Origin: Macrothele yani
Lineage: Eukaryota > Arthropoda > Arachnida > Araneae > Macrothelidae
DNA length: 64,000 nucleotides
NCBI GenBank assembly: GCA_039090855.1
Contig: CM077012.1
Location: 140,340,541-140,404,540 of the forward strand
Direction: 5' to 3'
Shown: in pieces, positions 55,245 through 64,000 of the stretch
How the letters are laid out: each line of letters starts with the position of its first letter
Position numbering within the stretch: position 1 is the stretch's first letter
Notes under the pieces: model-generated
Told to the model about the DNA's origin: nothing
Databases searched by the model: none
The model's input: only the letters and a program-made list of their open reading frames with translations
Made by a program: the position numbers and the translations under genes

Positions 55245-56745
55245 TCCGACGGTAAACGGTAAAAATACCCCTGGAGAAAATACCCCTGAAAACTGAAAAG
55301 CGGAACAAATGCCCCCGTAAAAAATTCCCCCGGAAGAAATAACCCCAGAACAAACGGTTCACTGTAAACTGCCACACAGGAACACTGATGTGTGGCAGTG
55401 TTCCGGTGTGCCAATTTACCGGTAACCCTGCCACACATCTTTCAGCAACTTGGCCACAAATTGTTCAAAGGGGGGGGGGGGCTATAAAGATTGCCGTTTC
55501 TGGGCCTATATTGAGAACTGAATTCGGAACTCCAAACAAATTTCGCGAAAACGTTCCATGTAAGACAAGCGAGAATTGCACTTTAATTTGAAGAAATAAA
55601 TTGCCGAGGATACGAGGTACACTTGGTGTGTGTGTGGGGGGGGGGGGGCTCAACCCCAACTTTCGTAATATTAGATTCTGGGTCGCTGGAGTCTGTCAGT
55701 GTATACAGGCTGTTCCCCTTGAAGCGCCAGCGAAGTCAGTGAGCTTGGGGGGGGGGGGGGGTCCCTCGAAATGTTAAAATGGAACGTAGAGCTGTAAACA
55801 TTAGAACCATGATTCACATAATGATTCTGTACACGACCACGAATTTTCAGGAGGGTGGGGTGAATTCACCCTTCCCCAAGTTTCTAAGAGCGCAGACAAG
55901 TGTTCAAGGTAAGGGATTTGCTCGCAATTTCTATGCTTCATGTTATGTTTAATGGCAAACTATGTATGCCCTTCTCCTCCTCCCCCGGAAATTTCGTGAA
56001 GCCTGTGAAAGGGATACGAGGAGCTTGGTTTGGTGGGCTCTACCACCAACTTCCGTAATTTTATATTCTGGACCTCTAGAGTCGGGCAGCGTATCCACGA
56101 TGTTACCCCTGAATAGCTCTTAGAAACTTAGAAACGAGGGGGGGGGTTACCCCACCCTCCCGAAAATTCTTGATCGTGTACAGAATCATTATATAAAGCA
56201 TGGCACTAATGTTTACAGCTCTACGTTCATTTTAGCATTTTTAGGGAAAGCCCCCCAAAGCTCATGGACATCGCGGCCACTTCAAGGGGAACTTCCTAGA
56301 TACACTGACAGATTCCAGCAGCCCACGATATAATATTACGGAAGTTCGGGGTAGAGCAACCCCCCCCAACCAAGTGTACCTCGGATCCTCGGCAATTTAT
56401 TTCTTCAAATTAAAGTATTCTCGCTTGGCTTACATGGAACGTTTTCCCGAAATTCGTTTGGAGTTCCCAATTCAGTTCTCAATATAGGCCCAGAAACGGC
56501 AATTTTTATAGACCCCCCTGAACTTTTGTAGCCAAGTTGCTGAAAAATGTGTGGCAGGGTTGCCGGTAAATTGCCACACCGGAACGCTGCCACACATTAG
56601 TGTTCCCGTGTGGCAGTTTACACTGAACCGTTTGCTCTGGGGGTATTTTTTCCGGGAGCATTTTTTTCCGCTTTTCAGTTTTCAGGGGTATTTTTTCCGG
56701 GAGCATTTTTTTCCGCTTTTCAGTTTTCAGGGGTATTTTTACCTA
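55245..56745. mobile_element. Foldback-like element with ~640-bp inverted arms
   Basis: Arm 1 (55245-55895) and arm 2 (56120-56745) match in inverted orientation over nearly their whole length. Shared pieces include GGTAAAAATACCCCTG, the AACTGCCACACAGGAACACT region, GCCGTTTCTGGGCC, GTACACGA and TAGAGCTGTAAACATTAG. The 225-bp middle contains a third, direct partial copy (56010-56125). The right arm has a 44-bp tandem duplication near its end (56650-56740). No transposase is present. Long arms with subterminal tandem repeats are the hallmark of foldback elements. Confidence 0.8.
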
Positions 56746-56759
56746 CATCCGACTCCGTC

Positions 56760-57415
56760 ACCTTACACACACCTTCAACTATTAGCTAACTGAATCTTCG
56801 TACACATCAATGCAAAATACTTTACTGATTCAAGTTAAACCTTAGAAATTGTTTTACTCTTAAATTCATGAAAACTCTGAATTATTACTCAACTGATCCA
56901 TCATACACATCAACAACATATGTAAAATACACTCAAAAAACAGCTGCAGAGTCTTTGCTCTCAGCACTGTTCACTTTAATTTTTGCTTAAGTTCCTTTAA
57001 AGTTTCAAATTAACCTTATCAATCTGTTCTTAAATCAAATCACTTTTACCAACTGTTTATCAATTCTTTCCTGTCTTTATATAAGGCTTTTAAAAATATT
57101 TGCTTGCTATCAACACGTCAATTTAAAAACATGAAAATACACTCATGAATCAAAGCATACTCACTGCTGACTGCACAAATGAAATAAAAAGGAAATAGAG
57201 AAAAAATACACTTTGCTTTTAATAGTTATTTACATGCTGTTCACTCACTGCTTCCTTTCCAAAAGCTGAACGTTTGTTAAATTCATTAATTAATTCCTTA
57301 AAATGAACTGTAACTCAACCCTGCCTTTTACCGGCAGAAAACCCATAATTACTTACTGTCACTTAGAACCATCTAACCTTATGATTGCCTCTCCTGCCTT
57401 TACCGGAAGATAACC
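56760..57415. other. No gene seen
   Basis: AT-rich sequence between the two foldback-like elements, with no recognised feature. Confidence 0.5.
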
Positions 57416-57624
57416 TTTAAAATGCAGGATTTCGGACATTTGGGCACCCGGACATTTTGGAACATTCCCTTTTAAAGCAATGAAATTGAGCTGCGTTAAA
57501 AAATATTGTGTTCCTATATTTCTCCCTACTTGAGCAAGTGGTGTGCACAAAAAAAAAAAAAAAATCACTTATATCTCATAATCATTAAGAAATTGAGAAA
57601 TATTTACGATTTTCTGTCTGAAAG

Positions 57625-58530
57625 ACGGGGTGGACATTTGGGCACCGGGCATTTTGGCACCTGGACTTTTGGGAACAAATGTTTAAGGGACCGTATAACA
57701 ATTGCCGTTTCTTGGCCCAATAGTAAGAGTGACCGAGAAAATGTTCGCCGTAAGTTACTTAGGCACTAAATATTTACGGGCACGTGCCTACTCAGCAAAC
57801 TTGTCGGGGAAGGGGGAGGGGGTTCAAAAGTGTAAAATATGAAGGATTTCTCGTCCGATCGGGAGATTTTCAGCATTTACAAACTACAACTGAAGACATT
57901 ATCTCAGGGCATGAACCTACTGAGCAAACCTGTCAGGGGGTCAATACTAAAATTGTAAAATATGAAAAATTTCTCGTCCGATCGGGAGATTTTCAGCAAT
58001 TACAAGCTACAACTCGACACAACATCTGAGCGTTCGTGCCTACTCTGAAAACGTGGCGGGAGGGGGGGGGGTAAGAAAAATCCTTACCTCCTTCAAGGCT
58101 GTCAAACATTTAAAAAAAGGTTTCGTCTATTCTGGTGTTTTAAATTTATCAAAAATTTCGCTATATAAACGACGGGGGGGGGGGGGGGGGTCCCCGACAA
58201 TGGGCGCCCTTGCTGCTATGTAATCATGAATATGATGTAATCCATATTCATGATTATGAGCTATATAATCCCGATCCAGGACGACGAAATTGTCAAGTTT
58301 TCGGATATTATGCTTGTCATATTTACACATAAAAAAACGTATTGTCATCTTCAAAATTTGTGCATTGTAATATTATTTTAAATTCAATTATAATTGTCGT
58401 TTGTCTTACTGGAAACGTTTTCTCCGTTGAATTCCCCTCACAGCGCCAAGAAACGGCAATTTTTGTACGGCCCCTAAAGATTTGTGCCCAAAAGTCCGGG
58501 TGCCCAAAAGTCTGGTGCCCAAAATGCAGT
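57625..58530. mobile_element. Second foldback-like element
   Basis: 57640-57760 and 58400-58530 are inverted copies: GCATTTTGGCACC with GGTGCCCAAAATGC, and GTATAACAATTGCCGTTTCT with AGAAACGGCAATTTTTGTAC. GTGCCCAAAAGTCYGG repeats tandemly at the outer ends, and related strings reach back to 57420. The middle has a ~125-bp tandem repeat (57787-58060) and a SINE family 4 tail (58258-58362). No transposase. Confidence 0.7.
57787..58060. repeat. ~125-bp tandem repeat, about 2.2 copies
   Basis: CCTACTSAGCAAAC starts units at 57787 and 57916, with a third partial start at 58039. Each full unit carries TTCTCGTCCGATCGGGAGAT. Confidence 0.85.
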
Positions 58531-59208
58531 AAGATAAAATATCTTGACTTTAAAACCGTGCCAATACCGGCAGTCAAAATTCGTTATTTATTCATTTATA
58601 TATTACACAATATTCCGCACTCACCAATCCGCTTGGCCAGCGTGGTGAGTTATGGCCAAACCCCTCCAAAATGACTCCACAACTTTAAATCATGGCCCTC
58701 AGTCTCCGGCAGCAGGAATGTATCTGGCCAAGGCAGCTGCCAGTGCGACATGAAGGCAGATGGTGCTAAGAATCCCCGGATGACCCGACTAAGCTGCCAT
58801 CTGATGCTGACCTTGGCTACGTATAATGGACGCTCCCTGTCTTCTGATTCAAGGCTTCTTGAATTGGAAGAGGAACTACAAAGGATCAAGTAGGACATCG
58901 TCGGGCTAAGTGATTTAGGGAGAAAAGGAGATCTCATTGAACTGAAAAGTGGACATCTCTTCTACTATCGTGGGGCAGATACTGGCAGAACTAGTGGTGT
59001 TGAATTTATAATAAACAAGAAACTGAAGGATAAAGTTGTAGAAGTTGAAAGTTTCTCTGACAGAGCTGCACGACTAGTTATCCAACTCTCGAGAAGATAC
59101 CAGGCTCAGATTATTCAAACCTATGCACCCACCACAAGTCATACTGAAGAAGAAATTGAACAATTTTATGAGGAAATTCGTCATCTAAATAATAAAGGTG
59201 GGCAGCAC

Positions 59209-60393
59209 TTGAAGATAATTATGGGAGATTTTAATGCAAGAATAAGGCAACGGCAACAGAATGAAACTTCAGTAGGTAAATTCGGTCACGGCAACAGAAA
59301 CCAGCGTGGAAACACTCTCGTTGAGTTTGCAGAGGCAGAAGGGTTTTTCATCTTGAACTCCTTTTTCAAGAAAAAACCACACAGAAAATGGACATGGAGA
59401 CATCCAAATCGGACGACAAGTGAAATTGATTTTATTATGTGTAACAAAAAATTCGCGATAGAAGACTGCATTGTGCTAAACAAGTTCAACACAGGTAGTG
59501 ACCATAGACTGGTGAGATGTAAGATGCACCTCAACATTAAACTTGAACGTGGCAAGCTCATAAGACAAACAAAATGTATTGACATAACCAACCTTAAAAA
59601 ACACCATAATACTTTCAAGTTGGAACTGAAGAACAGATTCTCTGCTTTAGAAGGCCTAACATCGGAAGAAGTGGATATTTCTGAAGTTAACAGAAAAGTA
59701 ACCAAAGCTCTTATGGAAACAGCAACAAAATTAGCTGGGTCTAAGAACAAGTTGCATGTGAACAAATTATCAGGAAAAACCAAAATGTTCATGCAAGAAA
59801 GAAAAGAGATGAGGACAACTAAAGAAGATGTGACTTCCAAAGTGGAATATATAGAGCTATGCAAAACAATACGAACAAGTATAACTGAAGACGTAAGGAA
59901 ATTCAACTGTGAACTAGTGAGGAAAGCAATTGAAAACAACCAAAGCCTAAAGATAGCAAAGGGACATCTCAGTAAGGGAAGAAAACAGATTATGGCACTG
60001 AGAAAAGATTACTCTGTAGCAAGAAATAGAGGCGAAATTTATGAAAGGGATGAAACATATATTCCTGACATCATGAAAGGTACCAGAGTTCTTCCAGTCC
60101 TCCCAGCAGAAGTTGCACATGCAATCAAGAACATGAAGCGGGGAAAAGCTCCAGGAGAAGATGAAATTACTGTAGACATCATACAAGTAGCAAGTGGAGA
60201 AATCGAAACAGTACTCGCCCAAATTTTCACTCGATGCCTTAATGAAGGGAAGATTCCCGAGGATTGGAACAACGCTACAATGATCCTGCTACATAAGAAA
60301 GGTGACATTGAGGATCTCAGGAACTACAGACCTATCAGCCTACTATCAGTGGTTTATAAAATTTTTACTAAAGTGCTTTCACACCGTTTGTAG
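59209..60393 (+). pseudogene. RTE endonuclease and RT N-terminal half (copy C)
   Basis: A 394-codon open frame: MKIIMGDFNARIRQRQQNET, then RKWTWRHPNRTTSEIDFIMC, GSDHRLVRCKMHLNIKLERG, the charged linker and RGKAPGEDEITVDIIQVASG, ending NYRPISLLSVVYKIFTKVLS before TAG at 60391-60393. Endonuclease residues upstream of 59209 are also present in the same frame further left, but the stretch before 58920 has stops. It lacks the frameshift that splits copy A at 731, so it gives the best view of the family's protein. Confidence 0.88.
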
Positions 60394-60399
60394 GTAACA

Positions 60400-61587
60400 C
60401 TGGATATGGATCAACCGAGAGAATAAGCTGGATACAGGAGTGGCTACAGCACAATAGATCATATCCATGTATGGAGAGAACTAATTGAAAGAGCGAGGGA
60501 ATATGAACTTCCATTGTGCATGACTTTTATCGGTTATAAAAAAGCCTTTGATTCGGTGAAACCATCATCAGTTACAATGGCTATGAAATCCTACGGTATT
60601 GAAGATGCATACATTAATATTATTAATAACATCTATGAAAATGCAATTACAAAGATTCGGCTGTTTGAAAATACAACACACATAAAAATTGGAAAGGGAG
60701 TGAGTCAAGGCGACACCATATCTCTGAAGCTCTTTAATGCCATATTGGAAAATGTCTTTCAATCACTGAACTGGGAAAACAAAGGGATAAAGATTAACGG
60801 AGATTATCTAACCCACCTTCGTTTTGTTGATGACGTAGTCATTTTTGCAACTACCCCATCAGAGCTGCAGAGTATGATCCAGGAACTTGCTGACAAGAGT
60901 AAAGAAATGGGATTAAAAATGACCTTTCAGAAGACGAAAGTGATGTTCAATGCTTTTACAAGAAATGAAGATTTATCGATTGATGGAGAAAAGCTGGAGA
61001 TAACAGACACGTACGTTTATCTTGGACAGCAGATATCAAGTGAGGGTCGCATTGATGAAGAAATTAATCGGCGTACAAAACTTGCCTGGAAAGCTTTTGG
61101 AAGAAACAGCTTAATTTTCAAGAGCAATATGCCATTATGTCTTAAAAGAAAAGTGTTTGATCAATGAATCCTTCCAGTGCTTTCGTATGGTGCAGAGACG
61201 TGGACCTTAACTAAAAGAGACATACAAAGGCTGCAGACAACTCAAATAAGCATGGAGAGGGCCATGCTTGGTGTAACCAGGAGAGATAAGAAGAGGAACA
61301 CGTGGATCCGAAAAATGACAAGAGTGGAAGACATCATGATCAGAGTTAAATCCCTGAAATGGCAATGGGCTGGACATACTGCCAGAAGGACAGACCATCA
61401 TTGGACAGCCGAAATTTTAGATTGGATTCCAAGGGACAGGAAAATACCCACAAGAAGGCCACATGGGAGTTGGGTGGATATAATTCGAAAGTATGCAGGA
61501 GTGACATGGAGGAGACTGGCACAAGACAGACCGTTGTGGAGGAAACTTGGGGAGACCTTCGTCCAGCAGTGGATTGACAATGGTTGA
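60400..61587 (+). pseudogene. RTE reverse transcriptase C-terminal half (copy C)
   Basis: After the TAG a second stop (TAA in GAGAATAAGC, near 60422) follows, then FIGYKKAFDSV (Gly at 60532-60534), GVSQGDTIS, RFVDDVVIFATTPSELQ, a TGA at about 61165-61167 (TGC in copy A), and the C-terminal region from LSYGAETWTLTKRDIQRLQT to the stop at 61587. Confidence 0.87.
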
Positions 61588-61783
61588 CAATGATGATATT
61601 ACACAATGCTCATTTTTCCTTCCTACCACTCATCCGGCAGACATTTAAATATTAATCTCGTTAAAAGAAAACACCTCATTGAACGCAAATTTCTCGGAGA
61701 AATTGTGCCGTAATTCACCTGATTGAAATTAAATGTTAATTTTAAATCATGCAAGTAACATATGTGGATTTTCAGGGGAAATC

Positions 61784-61813
61784 CACATATGTTAACGGAG
61801 ATTATCTAACCCA
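61784..61813. other. Rearrangement scar in copy C flank
   Basis: CATATGTGGATTTTCAGGGG is followed by an inverted copy of its first ten bases (TCCACATATG), then by 22 bp identical to 60794-60815 inside the LINE. Copy A has unrelated sequence here. See findings. Confidence 0.85.
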
Positions 61814-62047
61814 TCGTAGGCGTCATTCATCGGCACTATTTCCAAGGAGTATACTCTTCATCAACGGCGTGGTTGGTTCGAACGTCATCTCACAGAACTT
61901 GGGTTCCACCGCCTTCGATTCATTTATGGTTGCCGGAAAAAAAATCCAACGGAAAAATAATCCAGGGGAAAAAAAAAAAAAGACAAGGAAAAAAAGTCCA
62001 TGGAAATAAAATCCAACTTGCTACTTTCATGTAGGCTAACCAATGAG

Positions 62048-62370
62048 AAACTTGGGGTCATATAAAAATTTATATAAAAAAAGCGCTCACTTCTCAAAGA
62101 TTACAAGGACACCATAATTTGTTTCTATGTAGGTTCGAGCAACTGGGGGCCGAATAAAAATTGAATTTTTGTTTTTCTTGTGCCCACTTCCATGTTGCGT
62201 GACCTTGTAGGAAATTTGGGGGTCGTATAAAAATTGCATTTCTGATTTCTTTGTGTCACTTCTATGTAGAAAGCTTAAAGGGGCGTATAAAAAATTCTTT
62301 TCTGATTTCTTTGTGTCACTTCCATGTAGGAAGCTCTTAGGAGGTCGTATAAAAATTTTCATTGGATTTT
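62048..62370. repeat. Minisatellite of GGGGGTCGTATAAAAATT units, about five copies
   Basis: Units start near 62048, 62140, 62216, 62281 and 62344, most with TTTCTTTGTGTCACTTCYAT and GTAGRAAGCT. The spurious minus-strand frame here repeats SFLHGSDTKKSE. Confidence 0.85.
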
Positions 62371-62537
62371 TTCCCTGGATCTTTTTGCCTAGATTGACGC
62401 CACAGGGGCAGCAGAGTGTGATTATTTAACAACCTACGAATTAGCAATAATAAATATTTATAATCTTAGAATTGATAAAGCAAAACTGAAGGCGATTTTG
62501 AAGTTTGATAGCAATTTAATAGAAGAGTATTAAAGGG

Positions 62538-63890
62538 TTTTGTGAATTTTGAAACTAATAAGGGTGCAATAAAACCCAACATAAATTCTCAGTATTAATA
62601 ATAATGAAAATAATTTCAATAATGATTAGGTCATTTCTAAAAAAAATTTTTTAAAAAGGAGACCCTTTTAAGCTACGGGGCCGAAGGCCCGGGCCCTGCC
62701 TGCACGTTTTGTAATCTGGCCCTGTGGGTAGGGTACAGTAGGACGTTCGTGGGTAGGTACAGCAGGACCATGGCGATTCATTGTTCTTGGGGAGGGTCTA
62801 AAAATCAAACTTGATAAACGCTTACTAGTATAATACGTAATTTAATTCATTTATATGTATACTTAATTCATATTAACGCTCTCCAGAGTGATAATAAAAA
62901 GCGTAAATAATATTAAAATTCCAAGGGAATTAACTGAATGTGCAATAAAGCAAGGCACGGCAAAAATATTTTCCACTGAAGATACGAAAACGAAAAAAAG
63001 AAAAAAGAGAAACGAAAAGAAAAATGTTTTTTAAGTGACTTAGTGAATAAACTTTTGTTCTTTTTTCGCAGTTTAGAATTTATTGTCGGGATATTTTTTA
63101 GATGATCCAAAGCTGAAAATGTTTTCTCGACAATGCAAAGTGTCGCTGATTAATAAATAAAATTAATATAAAAAACTGCAAAATATTATGCTTGATAGCA
63201 AATCGGTCAATTTTCATTTGCAGCCAATGTAATCACGAGATTTTCAGTTTTCATAATTTTAGCCCAGCATTAATATTATTTAAGTGTAGATCCTGACCTT
63301 TGGTGCTGTTTTAATATTACGCAGATTGCTTCCGTATGCAGCTAGAGGATGGCTGCAGTGGGCTTGCCTTTCTTTTGCTTAGGATTATTTTTATTTGCTT
63401 CCTTTTTCGGAGAATGGAAGCGAAGTTGCTGATTTTATGGCACCGGCAATTGAAACATGGGATTTTTGAGACGAGGGTTCTTATGCTTGTTTTTTTTTTT
63501 TTTTTTTTCGTCGAATGTCTGGGTGGTCCTTGTTTATTGGGGTGATCACACCACTGAGCTTCAGATTGGCAGGCAGAGATTCCTATCGGAACGGCAATAA
63601 AGAGAGAGCGAGAATGACAGATCCCCCACAGGGCCATAAACCTACCCCTGTAACCCCCTGTAACACCAAATTCACCGTATGACACCCATAATGTGAGTTC
63701 AATCGGTGACCACGTTCATCAGGGTAAAGTCAGAACTTAACGAAGTATGTATAGTTGTTCTTCAGTTGTTTGTTTCATAGTAACGTGAGTTTCGGTGGTG
63801 CTTTTGGGATAAATATTCAAAAAAAGAGGTAATAAAAGCAAATAAAGGAAACGATAAATTGGGCTTAAATGGCTACGATAATCGGAAAAG
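62538..63890. other. No gene; possible hAT end
   Basis: AT-rich. GGGCCCTGCCTGCACG...AATCTGGCCCTG ends near 62724, a hAT-type terminus. A 19-T run at 63490-63509 followed by GTCGAATGTCTGGGTGGTCC may be the tail of an antisense retroposon. No supported gene. Confidence 0.45.
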
Positions 63891-63892
63891 TC

Positions 63893-64000
63893 CCCCATTC
63901 ACTGCAAACCGCCACACAGGAAAACTGCTACACATGAAAACTGCCATACCGGAAGATTGCCACATGTTTTTCATTAAGGGGCAGGGCACAAATTGCTGTT
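63893..64000. mobile_element. Start of another foldback-like arm, cut by the window end
   Basis: TTCACTGCAAACCGCCACAC, AGGAAAACTGC, CATACCGGAAGATTGCCACA and GGGGCAGGGCACAAATTGCTGTT-like sequence match, in order, the interior of arm 1 at 55355-55500. The remainder lies outside the window. Confidence 0.65.

Larger units (their letters stand above)
58612..61595 (+). mobile_element. RTE LINE copy C, dead
   Basis: Same insertion as copy A: the 12-bp duplication ATATTACACAAT lies at 58600-58611 and 61596-61607. It shares with copy A the in-frame TAG after HRL, the ~33-36-bp deletion in the linker and Gly in place of the motif A Asp. Confidence 0.9.
58571..62537 (+). repeat. Composite repeat, copy C
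   Basis: Second copy of the block at 1-3851. The left flank begins CAGTCAAAATTCG, and the end is at ATTAAAGGG (62537), after which the sequence differs. Its minisatellite has five units instead of three, and a 30-bp stretch at 61784-61813 is replaced by rearranged sequence. Confidence 0.85.

Noticed and set aside
62087..62362. 91-codon frame with SFLHGSDTKKSE repeats
   Set aside because: Produced by the GTATAAAAATT minisatellite; copy number differs between the two composites, and no start or promoter context is evident.
1..64000. CRISPR arrays, bacterial operons, rRNA genes, intact endogenous viruses
   Set aside because: No regular spacer arrays, ribosome binding sites, rRNA segments or gag/pol/env-type or other viral gene sets were seen.

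Overview
This looks like nuclear DNA from an animal, most likely an arthropod. It is AT-rich, has spliced exons with canonical GT/AG borders, and is crowded with RTE-type LINEs, tRNA-derived SINEs, Tc1/mariner elements, hAT transposons and small non-autonomous derivatives, foldback-like long inverted repeats, minisatellites and microsatellites. No operons, ribosome binding sites, CRISPR arrays, rRNA genes or complete viral genomes are visible. The species cannot be named from sequence alone; the TE mix (RTE LINEs, tRNA SINEs, Tc1, mariner, TTF- and ZBED-type hATs) would suit a large arthropod genome such as a chelicerate or a polyneopteran insect.

Layout. 1-3851 is a dead RTE LINE with its flanks, and a second copy of the same composite lies at 58571-62537. 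3845-4310 is a minisatellite, followed by a tRNA-like element and a hairpin. 4652-7856 is a nested stack: a hAT element containing a Tc1 transposon and a second hAT element, which holds an RTE fragment split by a SINE. 8046-8394 is a SINE carrying a hAT MITE. 9323-11065 is a mariner transposon with one coding frameshift and a SINE in its 5' region. 12000-15260 holds SINEs, a long-TIR element and a ~150-bp tandem array. 16900-18400 has a hAT MITE and a local duplication. 20994-21385 and 38335-38537 are phase-compatible minus-strand exons of an apparent host gene, separated by a ~17-kb intron filled with dead RTE, Tc1, hAT and SINE copies and a second LINE (27165-29640). 34265-35465 is another ~150-bp tandem array. 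36540-37520 is a dead mariner and 39440-40067 a dead Tc1. 41939-42986 has a palindrome and two hammerhead-like hairpin motifs suggestive of Penelope-like elements. 43552-45888 is a third RTE copy. 47300-48434 is a dead ZBED-type hAT. 50392-51930 is a hAT element. 52400-53041 is a truncated Tc1. 53807-54160 is a palindrome of two head-to-head tRNA-SINEs. 55245-56745 and 57625-58530 are foldback-like elements, and the last ~110 bases start another.

The coding content is almost wholly transposon-derived and inactivated. The most informative signals are structural. Two RTE copies share one insertion junction, one target-site duplication and the same disabling mutations, so they are a later duplication. 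A short GTATAAAAATTGC-type module recurs in the RTE flanks, both foldback elements and probably the window end, hinting at one poorly described repeat superfamily. A fold-back/template-switch scar distinguishes the two RTE composites.
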